From: Micavibrio_B sp964399985
Lineage (GTDB): Bacteria; Pseudomonadota; Alphaproteobacteria; Micavibrionales; Micavibrionaceae
Direction of reading: 5' to 3'
Assembly: GCA_964399985.1 (NCBI GenBank)
Contig: CAYNRY010000003.1
Coordinates: 186,001 to 250,000, forward strand
DNA: 64,000 nt
Position 1 is the stretch's first letter; every line of letters starts with the position of its first letter. Below are positions 31,830 through 40,389 of the stretch, piece by piece. A program made the position numbers and the translations under genes. A model generated the notes under the pieces. It did not search any database, was not told the origin of the DNA, and saw only the letters and a program-made list of their open reading frames with translations.

Positions 31830-32036
31830 ATGAAATTAATAGATAAAATCAAAACCGGCGGGATTGTCGCCATTTCGACATTCCTGATTGGCGTAGTGGC
31901 CTGTTTTGCTGCATGGATTACGCATATCGTGACCTGCTTTCAAAACGATGAATGGGGTTTTCTGCTGGTCGGCGCACTATTTTTTCCGATCGCAGTTATC
32001 CATGGTATCGGTGTCTGGTTCGGCTTCTGGAATTAA
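31830..32036 (+). CDS. Small membrane protein, two helices, 68 aa
   Basis: Begins MKLIDKIKTGGIVAISTF with AAAGGA upstream. Two membrane helices flank a short loop (THIVTCFQNDEWGFLLVG), and the second ends IAVIHGIGVWFGFWN. Small two-helix proteins with this THIV..f....WGfL..G....P.a..HG.g.WfG pattern occur widely in proteobacteria with unknown role. Its last codon overlaps the convergent cheR stop by four bases. Confidence 0.7.
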   Translation: MKLIDKIKTGGIVAISTFLIGVVACFAAWITHIVTCFQNDEWGFLLVGALFFPIAVIHGIGVWFGFWN

Positions 32037-32905
32037 GCTCCGAGAGCTTTCACGGCAGGTGCCCCGGTTGAAGCGGGTGCGACTGCATGCGGGCTATCAG
32101 GATGAATATAAAGACCGCGTTTTTCTGGCATGAGTTTTAGCTTGTCGGTGATGCCTAAAACAGTTTCCGCGCCGCCCATAAGCAAGAATCCGTCCTTTTC
32201 AAGTTTCGTGCTCATGCGGGCCAGAACCTGACCTTTGGTTTTTTCATCGAAATAAATAAGTACGTTGCGGCAGAAAATAATATCGAACATGCCGAATTTA
32301 TTCATGTCGTGCAGAAGATTGAAGTTCGAGAATTTGACCATCTGGCGGATGTCATCTTTGACCTGCCATTTTTCATTTACTTGCGTAAAATATTTCATCA
32401 GGTAATTGATCGGCAATCCGCGCTGGACTTCGAATTGAGAATATACGCCGGATCGAGCGAGGTTCAAAATATCGTCGGAAATATCGGTCGCCGTGATCTC
32501 AAATCTCCAGCCAGGCATCAAATTGGATTTTTCTTTCAGGATCATTGCGAGTGAATAAGGCTCTTGTCCGCTGGACGAGGCGGCGCACCAAATGCGAAGC
32601 ACTTTTTTTGCGGCGCGTTCCTTGATCATATGCGGAAGCATCGTATCTTCGAAAAGTTGAAACGGTTTCATGTCGCGGAAAAACGACGTTTCATTCGTCG
32701 TCATCGCTTCGACGATATCTTTTACGAGCTGTTGATCGGGCAGGGAGCGCAAATGCAGCGCCATGACGTCGAGTGACGGAAAATTCCATTTCTTGGCAAC
32801 AGGCGTTAAACGCGAGTCCAGCAAATAAGATTTATCCGGCGTAATCACGAGGCCAGATTGTTTATAAAGAAGATCTTTAAAGAGATCGAAATCCTGAATT
32901 TTCAT
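32033..32905 (-). CDS. cheR: Chemotaxis protein methyltransferase CheR
   Basis: Methylates receptor glutamates using SAM, setting adaptation. 290 residues: an N-terminal helical CheR_N domain (IQDFDLFKDLLYKQSGL), then the SAM-dependent domain with MTTNETSFFRDMKPF, RIWCAASSSGQEPYSLAMIL (SAM loop), ATDISDDILNLA and FDIIFCRNVLIYFDEKTKG. The C-terminal tail has GGAETVLGITDKLKLMPEKR. Its ATG overlaps the cheB stop by four bases, and it is the last gene of the che operon. Confidence 0.95.
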   Translation of the reverse strand: MKIQDFDLFKDLLYKQSGLVITPDKSYLLDSRLTPVAKKWNFPSLDVMALHLRSLPDQQLVKDIVEAMTTNETSFFRDMKPFQLFEDTMLPHMIKERAAKKVLRIWCAASSSGQEPYSLAMILKEKSNLMPGWRFEITATDISDDILNLARSGVYSQFEVQRGLPINYLMKYFTQVNEKWQVKDDIRQMVKFSNFNLLHDMNKFGMFDIIFCRNVLIYFDEKTKGQVLARMSTKLEKDGFLLMGGAETVLGITDKLKLMPEKRGLYIHPDSPHAVAPASTGAPAVKALGA

Positions 32906-33990
32906 CGCATCACCGCCTTGCGGACATAAGGGCCGACATCATCAAGCGGCAAGACAGAGGAACATAAACCATCGAGAGCGACCGCGCCAGGCATCCCCCA
33001 AACGACAGATGTCGCTTCATCCTGCGCGACGATACGTCCGCCGCGCTCTACTACTTCGCGAGAGCCTTTCAAGCCATCCTGTCCCATACCTGTTAAAATA
33101 ACCGTTAAAATTTTATCACCAAAGAGCGGCAGAAGTGAGCGCAGCATAGGATCGACCGCCGGTTTACAAAAATTTTCCATCGGTCCGTCATCAAGGCGGA
33201 TCATGCGCTCCGGCGTGATTAGCATGTGAAAGCCGCCGGGGGCGACATGGACTCGGCCATTCTCCAGTTTCATGCCATTCTCGCCTTCGACCGCGGGTAC
33301 GCCTGTATGCTTACTGATATGTTCTGCCAGAATGCGCGTAAATGTGGCCGGCATATGCTGGGTCAGAACAATGGGGATATCAAAATTTTTAAAATGAGAG
33401 ATGACTTTGAACAGAGCATTTGGGCCGCCTGTCGAGCTGCCGATAGCAAGGATTTGTGGCTTGCCATTGAAACCTTCATGTGGCGCGCGCAACTTAACGA
33501 CTTTTGGAAGATGGGGGTGGATATTGGTTGCGGCTTTTTTCTCGGAAGAAGGCTCAAATCTTTTACTGGATTTCTTGAAAGATAGATCGCCGATCGAGCG
33601 GACTTTGTTCAAAAGAATATCTTTAAAAGAGTCGCCGGAAATTTCGCTGGATGTCGAAGGCTTGCCTATGCAATCGACCGCGCCCAGTTCCATGGCTTGC
33701 AATGTCACCGCCGCGTTATGCGTGGTCAATGTTGAACACATGATGATTTTAACATCGGAACGTTTGGCTAAAAGCAAAGGAATAGCCGTAAGCCCATCCA
33801 TCACCGGCATTTCGATATCAAGCAAAATAATGGCAGGATGGTGATTGTCTAGCGCGTTAACCGCCATTTGCCCGTTATGAGCGGAGTAAGTCACTTTAAT
33901 GGCAGGATCAGATTCCAAAATGCGTGTAAGAAATCCACGAACGACTGCGGAGTCATCAACAATCATTACGTCGATAGTGTTATTATCCAT
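32902..33990 (-). CDS. cheB: Chemotaxis response regulator / protein-glutamate methylesterase CheB
   Basis: 362 residues from ATG 33990, which overlaps the cheY stop in a TGATG; a TTG one codon earlier would lengthen it by one residue. REC domain with the acidic pair VDD near residue 12 and phosphorylation Asp in LLDIEMPVMDG (about residue 58). The methylesterase domain has AIGSSTGGPNAL (catalytic Ser), VLTQHMPATFT (His) and VILTGMGQDG (Asp). It removes methyl groups from receptors when phosphorylated by CheA. Coupled to cheR downstream by a four-base overlap. Confidence 0.95.
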   Translation of the reverse strand: MDNNTIDVMIVDDSAVVRGFLTRILESDPAIKVTYSAHNGQMAVNALDNHHPAIILLDIEMPVMDGLTAIPLLLAKRSDVKIIMCSTLTTHNAAVTLQAMELGAVDCIGKPSTSSEISGDSFKDILLNKVRSIGDLSFKKSSKRFEPSSEKKAATNIHPHLPKVVKLRAPHEGFNGKPQILAIGSSTGGPNALFKVISHFKNFDIPIVLTQHMPATFTRILAEHISKHTGVPAVEGENGMKLENGRVHVAPGGFHMLITPERMIRLDDGPMENFCKPAVDPMLRSLLPLFGDKILTVILTGMGQDGLKGSREVVERGGRIVAQDEATSVVWGMPGAVALDGLCSSVLPLDDVGPYVRKAVMR

Positions 33991-34376
33991 CAATAATTAT
34001 CTTCCAGTAGGCCGATCTGAATAAATTTACCCTGCACGATATCTTTATCGAACGGTTTCATAATATATTCATTGGCTCCCGCCATCATGGCGCGCTGGAT
34101 ATGGGAGAGATCGTTTTCAGTCGTGCAGAGAACGACTTTCGGATGATCGCCCCCGGGCATTTCGCGCAGGCGCTCTAGAAATTCAATCCCGCTCATCACT
34201 GGCATGTTCCAGTCCAGAATGATGGCATCGGGCATTTGTCCCTGGCAATATTCATAGGCTTTTTGACCATCTTCGGCCTCTGCGGTGGCAAAGCCCAATT
34301 CTTCGGCAATGCGCAGAGCGACTTTACGGACAACGCGGCTATCATCGACGACCAGACATGTTTTCATTTCACTCAT
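33990..34376 (-). CDS. cheY: Single-domain response regulator, CheY-like
   Basis: 128-residue REC domain with VVDDSRVVRKVA (acidic pocket), IILDWNMPVMSG (Asp56 or nearby as the phosphoacceptor), CTTEND (Thr switch) and MKPFDKD (Lys). Length and organisation are typical of CheY, which couples CheA to the flagellar motor; other alphaproteobacterial CheY-like proteins act as phosphate sinks. Between cheW and cheB in the operon. Confidence 0.9.
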   Translation of the reverse strand: MSEMKTCLVVDDSRVVRKVALRIAEELGFATAEAEDGQKAYEYCQGQMPDAIILDWNMPVMSGIEFLERLREMPGGDHPKVVLCTTENDLSHIQRAMMAGANEYIMKPFDKDIVQGKFIQIGLLEDNY

Positions 34377-34378
34377 TC

Positions 34379-34867
34379 CTAGTTTACACTCATCATTGAA
34401 TTAAGGAGTTTTGGTACATCCAGAATAACAAGTAGTTTTCCCGACAGTCGGTAAATGCCGAGCGAAACAGCACGCCATGCCGGATCGAGCGTTGCAGGCG
34501 TATTCTCATAGTCATCGTCATAAAGGGATAAAACATCGCCGACATTGTCGATGATTAAGCTGTAGAGTTCATGGTCGTTTTCGACGACGACACTCATGCG
34601 TTTTGTTGTGTCTTCCGGAGCAGACAAGCCAAGGCAAGTACGAACATCGATCGCGGTTACAATACGCCCGCGAAGATTGAGCGCGCCTGCAACTTGCGGC
34701 GGGGAAAGCGGAATTTTAGTAACTTTCTGATGGCCAAGAACATCCTGCACCTGCAAAATCGGTATGCCGAACATCTGGCCACCGATATAAATCGTTAGAA
34801 AGTCACGGGTCTTGCCTGTACGCATGATTTTCTTGGTATCTTGAGAGTGGGTTTCACTGTGTTCCAT
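34379..34867 (-). CDS. cheW: Chemotaxis adaptor CheW
   Basis: 162-residue CheW fold linking chemoreceptors to CheA. Recognisable core: FLTIYIGGQMFGIPILQVQD, KVTKIPLSPPQVAGALNLRG, RIVTAIDVRTCLGL, ELYSLIIDNVGDVLSL and WRAVSLGIYRLSGKLLVILD. Its ATG shares one base with the cheA stop, so translation is coupled. Confidence 0.93.
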   Translation of the reverse strand: MEHSETHSQDTKKIMRTGKTRDFLTIYIGGQMFGIPILQVQDVLGHQKVTKIPLSPPQVAGALNLRGRIVTAIDVRTCLGLSAPEDTTKRMSVVVENDHELYSLIIDNVGDVLSLYDDDYENTPATLDPAWRAVSLGIYRLSGKLLVILDVPKLLNSMMSVN

Positions 34868-37587
34868 TATACGATTTCGCCTTCAATAAAGGTTTGATTG
34901 ATCGCATTCAGTAATGTGTCGCGGTCGAATTTTGCGACATATTTATTGAAGCCGACTTTATAGCCGTGATCGATATCTTTTTGTGTGGCATGGCTGGACA
35001 GTGCCATCATCGGTGTATCCTGCCATTCGCGGCCAGCGCGGACGCGGGAGGCGAATTCAAAACCATCCATATCCGGCATTTCGATATCCGAAATAATAAG
35101 ATCGAATTTCTGGCCGTTTTCCGCTAGTTCCAGCGCCTTGATCGGGCTTTCCAGACTTGTAACATCATAGCCGGCAACGGATAGAAGCGGGGTTAGCATG
35201 TTGCGGAAGAACGGTGAATCATCAATCAGCAAAACGCGGCGACGTCCGCTGTCATGCTTGCCAAAGCCACTGTTGAAATCTTCATCGCCATGGTTTTTGA
35301 AAAAATTAGCGTTAAGCTTTTTCAGGTAATAACCGACATCGATAATTTCCGTGGCCTGTTCATTTATAATGGTCGAGCCCATAACGCCTTCAGATGAAGT
35401 GCCGGGCTCAATCGAGATATATTCTTCCTGAATATCGACGATCTGGTCGACAATAATACCGACGGATGTGTCGCGGTCGGAGAAAACCAACAGTGGTTTT
35501 TCTTCTTCAGATTTTAAATCGACATTTGCACTGAACGGCATCAAGGTCATTAATTTGCCTCGATATTGAACCATCATCTTGCCGCCGGAATGTTCGATTT
35601 TATCGACATTGACATTTTCAAGCCGCGAGATCAGAGAAAGCGGCACGGCTTTTAATGCTTCACCACCAGCTTGGAAAAGAAGAAGGGAAGTGCGCAGCTG
35701 GCCTTGATGACCATCGTCATAGGCATCATCGGCAGCCGTTTCGGTTTCGATATCGCCTGTCGATTTGGCTATCCCGTTCGGGTCCAAAATCATAATGACA
35801 GAACCGTCGCCAAGGATCGTGTTGCCGGAGAATAGCTCGATATTTTTGAGTATTTTCGGCACTGGCTTGACGACGATTTCTTCCGTATCAAAAACGCGAT
35901 CGACGATAATCCCAAAGCGGTAAGAGCCGACTTGTGTCACGATTATATATTTGTGATCAAACCGGTCGACGCCTTTTTGGGTCAATTCAAGTTTCAGGAC
36001 TGACGATAATTCAACAAGCGGCAATAATTTATTGCGTAAGCGAAAAACAGGTGTGTCATTAATAATTTCAATGCGATTATCGGATGACTGGCTAACCAGT
36101 ACTAATTCATTGACAGAAAGCTGAGGAATAGCAAATTTTTCACCTGATGTTTCGACGATCAGAGAAGAAACGATGGCTAAAGTCAGCGGAATTTTAATTG
36201 TAAAGGTGGAGCCTTTACCTTCAATGGAATTAAGCTCGATAGAGCCGCCGATTTTCTCGATGTTCGTGCGAACGACGTCCATGCCGACGCCGCGGCCTGA
36301 CACGGAAGTAATCTTGTCGGCGGTGGAAAAACCGGCTTTGAAAATATATTGCTGGATTTGCTGCATCGACATTTTGTCGATTTCATCCTGCGTGGCAAGG
36401 CCGTTTTGGATGATCTTCGCCTTGATCTTTTCCATCGGCAAGCCTTTGCCGTCATCGATAATCTGGATGATGATGTGACCGCCTTCATGAAAGGCTTTAA
36501 GGGTGATCGTTCCTGTTTCAGGCTTACCGGCTTTGGCGCGGTCTGCCGGACCTTCGACGCCATGGTCGCCAGAGTTGCGAACCATGTGAGTAAGCGGATC
36601 CTTGATCATATCCAAAACCTGACGATCAAGTTCGGTATTCTCGCCGACCATGACGAGATCGATTTTCTTGCCAAGTTCAATGGAAAGATCGCGGATAATA
36701 CGCGGCAGTTTTGCCCATGCGTTGCCGATCGGCTGCATACGCGTTTTCATGACACCGTCCTGCAAGTCCGAGACGACATGGTTTAAGCGCTGCAATGGCG
36801 TCGCCAGTTCGTTTTCTTTCTGACTGCGGGTGATTTGCAATAGTTGATTACGGGTCAGAACAAGTTCCGACACCATCGTCATCAAGTTTTCCAGCACGTC
36901 GACATTGACGCGCAGCGACTGGTTGGCAAGAGAAGATTCGCCATCGGCTTTAGGTTCTTTCGGCGCCGCAGGCGCGGCGGCCACGGCGACTTCTTTTGAC
37001 GGTTCAGGTGCTGGCGGCGGCGGTGGCGGCGCTTCTACAACTGGTGCAGCTTGCATCATATCCATCGGACCGGGTGTCATATCAAAAATACGTTGCAACT
37101 CATCGCTGTCCATCGGCTCGGCGCTATAAACTTTTTCAGGCTCTGGCGGGGCAGGGGGAGGAGGTGGCGGAGCTTCTACAACTGGCGCGGCTTCGGCTGG
37201 TTTCGCTTCGCGGCCTTCGAATACAACGTCGAGTTTTTCAATCAGTTCGGCATCGGAACCTTCGGCTTCTGTCCCGTGCGATTCAATATGTTCGAGTAAC
37301 ATACGCACGCGGTCGAGAGATTCAAGAATGAGAGTTACATAAGCGGGAGTGACGCTTAGATTACCATCGCGGAAACGACCCATGACGTTTTCAGCATGGT
37401 GCGCAACTTTTTCAAGGCGTGGCAGTCCTAAAAATCCACATGTGCCTTTGATGGTGTGCATCAGGCGAAAAATTTTTCCGATCAAATCCTTGTCGTTGGG
37501 ATTTTGTTCGAGCTTGATAAGGTCTCTATCAAGTTCACCAAGGCCTTCATTGGTTTCGGTAATAAATTCGGCAATTAAGTCGTCCAT
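34867..37587 (-). CDS. cheA: Hybrid chemotaxis histidine kinase CheA (with second CheW and REC)
   Basis: 906 residues. P1 Hpt domain at 1-105 with His44 in MHTIKGTCGFLGL. No P2; instead two proline-rich segments (136-147 and 181-195) with the repeated AAPVVEAPPPPPPAP. Dimerisation domain about 218-285; ATPase domain with Asn in HMVRNSGDHGVE, IDDGKGLP, and GRGVGMDVV (431-439). The P5 CheW-like domain is about 475-610. A second CheW-like domain follows (about 630-765). A receiver domain ends the chain (783-898, Asp834 in IISDIEMPDMDG). It phosphorylates CheY, CheB and possibly its own receiver. Such CheA-CheW-REC hybrids occur in alphaproteobacteria and related Che groups. Confidence 0.96.
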   Translation of the reverse strand: MDDLIAEFITETNEGLGELDRDLIKLEQNPNDKDLIGKIFRLMHTIKGTCGFLGLPRLEKVAHHAENVMGRFRDGNLSVTPAYVTLILESLDRVRMLLEHIESHGTEAEGSDAELIEKLDVVFEGREAKPAEAAPVVEAPPPPPPAPPEPEKVYSAEPMDSDELQRIFDMTPGPMDMMQAAPVVEAPPPPPPAPEPSKEVAVAAAPAAPKEPKADGESSLANQSLRVNVDVLENLMTMVSELVLTRNQLLQITRSQKENELATPLQRLNHVVSDLQDGVMKTRMQPIGNAWAKLPRIIRDLSIELGKKIDLVMVGENTELDRQVLDMIKDPLTHMVRNSGDHGVEGPADRAKAGKPETGTITLKAFHEGGHIIIQIIDDGKGLPMEKIKAKIIQNGLATQDEIDKMSMQQIQQYIFKAGFSTADKITSVSGRGVGMDVVRTNIEKIGGSIELNSIEGKGSTFTIKIPLTLAIVSSLIVETSGEKFAIPQLSVNELVLVSQSSDNRIEIINDTPVFRLRNKLLPLVELSSVLKLELTQKGVDRFDHKYIIVTQVGSYRFGIIVDRVFDTEEIVVKPVPKILKNIELFSGNTILGDGSVIMILDPNGIAKSTGDIETETAADDAYDDGHQGQLRTSLLLFQAGGEALKAVPLSLISRLENVNVDKIEHSGGKMMVQYRGKLMTLMPFSANVDLKSEEEKPLLVFSDRDTSVGIIVDQIVDIQEEYISIEPGTSSEGVMGSTIINEQATEIIDVGYYLKKLNANFFKNHGDEDFNSGFGKHDSGRRRVLLIDDSPFFRNMLTPLLSVAGYDVTSLESPIKALELAENGQKFDLIISDIEMPDMDGFEFASRVRAGREWQDTPMMALSSHATQKDIDHGYKVGFNKYVAKFDRDTLLNAINQTFIEGEIV

Positions 37588-37692
37588 ACGGATTCTCCAC
37601 TAGAAGGACATTTATGACGCAGCGGGGGCTAAAAGCGAAGGCGTGCCTGCTTCTCTTCTAAATTGCCTGAAAGCGGTTAACGCTTCGTTACT

Positions 37693-38337
37693 TTATCGGA
37701 ACGCAACCGCATAAGTAACGCGATTGTCGCCGGTTTCTTTCAGAAGGATAATAAATCCATAGCTTTCGGCGATCAGGCTCAAGGCATACGGGTGTACTAG
37801 TCGCGGGTCGATCTCTTCCGGCGGCAGGCTGCGAGCTAAGGCTTGCTCTACATTTTCCCGAACAACGGCACCTTCGCCTTCGGCGCGGATTAATGTTTCG
37901 GTGGCGCTGCCTGGATCGACATAGACCGTACCGCCTTTTGGCAGGCATTCCATGGCGAGCATCATCGCGCCCATCAAAACCTTGGCAAAGCCGGGTGTTT
38001 TAGAATCGATGCCAAGAGAGCTGAACGGGTCCCAGCTTTGACGGATTTTACCATCGGCCCGGGTAAGGGCACCGAATGTTTTCTGGATATCTTCGGGCTT
38101 TATATTGCCATCGCGGCCACCAGCGCCATAGGCGATTCGAAAAGCTTGCAAGCGGGCAGCGGCGGCTTGAGCGCTATGGCCGATCAATTCGGAAGCTTGT
38201 TTAATGCTTTCCGGATCGTCGCCCGCTTCTTCCATAAATTCGAGACCGTTATTAATCGCCCCGACCGGCGAAATAAGGTCATGGCAGATACGGGAGGCGA
38301 GGAGTTCTAAAATAGCGGCTTCGTGCTTAGCGGTCAT
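37693..38337 (-). CDS. chpT: Histidine phosphotransferase ChpT
   Basis: 214 residues. The ATG at 38337 is preferred over an upstream TTG (38361) because AGGA lies eight bases ahead. The N-terminal helix LELLASRICHDLISPVGAIN has the DHp-like His19 (in ICHDLISPVG), the hallmark of ChpT, and is followed by NGLEFMEEAG. The rest is a degenerate ATPase-like domain ending VHPYALSLIAESYG and VTYAVAFR. In Caulobacter ChpT carries phosphate from CckA to CtrA and CpdR. Its position just upstream of cheA suggests a link with the chemotaxis operon or only shared transcription. Confidence 0.9.
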   Translation of the reverse strand: MTAKHEAAILELLASRICHDLISPVGAINNGLEFMEEAGDDPESIKQASELIGHSAQAAAARLQAFRIAYGAGGRDGNIKPEDIQKTFGALTRADGKIRQSWDPFSSLGIDSKTPGFAKVLMGAMMLAMECLPKGGTVYVDPGSATETLIRAEGEGAVVRENVEQALARSLPPEEIDPRLVHPYALSLIAESYGFIILLKETGDNRVTYAVAFR

Positions 38338-38396
38338 GGCGGGGATCCTTTGTTCCGACAAGGTAGCAAAGTCCGCCGAGATTGGAAGCCTAAAAA

Positions 38397-39329
38397 CTAA
38401 GCCGCGCGCGTTTTAGCTTCTTTACCAGTTTCCATGGTCATGCGCAGGCGCTCGATCATGAAGTTGGTCAGCTCTTCGGCCAGTTTTGGTTTGGTCATCG
38501 CATAGGCGATCTGGGCTTTGACGAAACCAATATCGGAACCACAGTCAAGGCGTTCACCTTCGACTTCATAGGCCGTAAATGGTGATATTTTTAACAGTTC
38601 GACCATGGCATCAGTCAGTTGAATCTCTCCACCAGCGCCTGTCATATTTTTTTCAACCATGGCATCGAGAACAGGCATGATTTCGCCGCTTAAGATGTAA
38701 CGTCCGATAACAGCCAGATTTGACGGTGCGTTTTCAAGCGCAGGTTTTTCAACGAAACCTTTAACAAGCGTACCGCGACCGTTATTCTGGCCAGGCGTAA
38801 TAATGCCGTATTTATTGACGTCTGCATCAGGGACTTCCATCGATGCGATAATGTTATGACCGGTGCGGGCATATTCTTCGGCCATTTGCTGCATGCAGGA
38901 TTTTCCCGCGCAGAGCATAAAGTCGTCTGGCAGCATCACGGCAAAGGATTCATCTTTTGAAATATAATCGCGGGCGCACCAGACCGCATGACCAAGGCCA
39001 AGCGCTTTATCTTGCATGGCGATTTTAAGGCTACCCTTCGGCAAAGTGACGGCATTGACGATATCCATCTGCGCCTGTTTATTACGGCGGGACAAAGTCT
39101 CCATCAAATCAGGAGCCTCTTCAAAATGCTGGCAGAGCATTTCCTTGCCGGTGCTGATCACGAAGATAAAATTTTCAACGCCTGCGGCTTTGGCTTCGTC
39201 AACGGCCAGCTGAATGAGCGGCATATCGACGATGGGCAACATTTCTTTAGGCATGACTTTGGTGGCTGGCAGAAGGCGGGTGCCAAGGCCAGCAACGGGA
39301 AATACGGCGGTTTTCAGTGTCTTTGTCAT
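38397..39329 (-). CDS. galU: UTP-glucose-1-phosphate uridylyltransferase
   Basis: 310 residues making UDP-glucose for LPS, capsule and other glycans. Signatures: FPVAGLGTRLLPATKVMPKE (nucleotide loop), PLIQLAVDEAKAAGV, VWCARDYISKDESFAVMLPD (metal-binding Asp region), GFVEKPALENAPSNLAV, GGEIQLTDAM and EGERLDCGSDIGF. Full length. It lies between chpT and mipZ on the same strand, with 59 bases to chpT. Confidence 0.96.
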   Translation of the reverse strand: MTKTLKTAVFPVAGLGTRLLPATKVMPKEMLPIVDMPLIQLAVDEAKAAGVENFIFVISTGKEMLCQHFEEAPDLMETLSRRNKQAQMDIVNAVTLPKGSLKIAMQDKALGLGHAVWCARDYISKDESFAVMLPDDFMLCAGKSCMQQMAEEYARTGHNIIASMEVPDADVNKYGIITPGQNNGRGTLVKGFVEKPALENAPSNLAVIGRYILSGEIMPVLDAMVEKNMTGAGGEIQLTDAMVELLKISPFTAYEVEGERLDCGSDIGFVKAQIAYAMTKPKLAEELTNFMIERLRMTMETGKEAKTRAA

Positions 39330-39461
39330 TTATTAAGCCTATATAAAATTGTTGCTTTGCACAAGAACAGCAAACGCAGGATTTAATTTGGAGTTCCATT
39401 TTAATTTCAGAAGCTTATGACATATGCATTATAGAAAAGTCAAGTTATGAAAAAATATATT

Positions 39462-40298
39462 TTAGGCTTTTTTAGGATAACCTTTATGTCTCTCCGGAGC
39501 GATAAACCGCAATAATTGTCTGATTTCCTGACGTGCGGCCATGGCCGACATCGTTAACTGGGTTTCAGGATCCTGTTTTAGGTCCAGAAGGGTCAGGCCC
39601 TTTGGGAATAATTCACGAAAGATCAAGTTCTCGGTAAAGCCGGGCGCGATACGAAAATCGAATTTTTCCGACATTTTTTCGAGAAGCGCCGCGATATCCT
39701 TTTTGTTCTCGGATTCGACATGGGACAGGCGGTTTCGCATGACGATCCAGTCGATATCCTTGTTCTCGGCGCCAAGTTTGGAAAGGCGGGAATTCTGGAC
39801 AAGTTTCGTGTAGATGGACGGTGCCTTGATCATGCGCGTGGCTGTATCAAGTTTTCCGAGCACATCGAGATCGATATAGGAGTCATTGAGCGGAGTTACA
39901 ATGGTATCGGCATGGGCATGTGCCAATTGGGACAAAAACGTATCGGCCCCCGGCGTGTCGATAATAATGAAATCTACATTCGGTTTCATCTCGGCCAAAG
40001 CGGATAGTAAAAAATCGCGGTCGGCAGTTTCAGCATCGGTTTTATTGGCTGCGTCTGACTTTTCAATCGGGAAATGAAGCGGGGCGGGCAGATCGTCTTT
40101 TTCACGCGTGATAAACTCAAAACGGTTGGCAAGATAGCGGGTCAAAGTGCCTTGCCGGGCATCCAGATCGATGGTCGCGACATTATAGCCAAGGCGCAAA
40201 AGGCCGATGGCAGCATGCATGGCGGTGGTCGATTTACCCGACCCGCCTTTTTCATTACCGAAAACGATGATATGCGCCTGAGAAGTATTTGAAGACAT
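39462..40298 (-). CDS. mipZ: Division-plane positioning ATPase MipZ
   Basis: 278-residue ParA/MinD-type ATPase. Deviant Walker A motif GNEKGGSGKSTTAMHAA near residue 14, then VATIDLDARQGTLTRYLANR as expected for MipZ, FIIIDTPGADTFLSQLAHAH (switch II) and NDSYIDLDVLG. The tail motif FRELFPKGLTLLDL is also typical. MipZ forms a gradient from the poles and inhibits FtsZ, so the ring forms mid-cell, in place of the Min system. Isolated gene with no partner parB nearby. Confidence 0.95.
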   Translation of the reverse strand: MSSNTSQAHIIVFGNEKGGSGKSTTAMHAAIGLLRLGYNVATIDLDARQGTLTRYLANRFEFITREKDDLPAPLHFPIEKSDAANKTDAETADRDFLLSALAEMKPNVDFIIIDTPGADTFLSQLAHAHADTIVTPLNDSYIDLDVLGKLDTATRMIKAPSIYTKLVQNSRLSKLGAENKDIDWIVMRNRLSHVESENKKDIAALLEKMSEKFDFRIAPGFTENLIFRELFPKGLTLLDLKQDPETQLTMSAMAARQEIRQLLRFIAPERHKGYPKKA

Positions 40299-40311
40299 AG
40301 AAATCTATATT

Positions 40312-40377
40312 GCCACGAAGATGCGAAGACACGAAGAGGCTTTTTAAAAAACTTCGTGACTTCGTGACTTCGTGGCC
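40312..40377. repeat. Inverted CACGAAG-type repeat
   Basis: GCCACGAAGATGCGAAGACA and following bases on one side pair with the near-complement ...CGTGACTTCGTGGC on the other, with a short T/A-rich centre. It fills the gap between divergent mipZ and pepP. Related to the element at 31740. Confidence 0.7.
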
Positions 40378-40389
40378 TAGAATACATCT

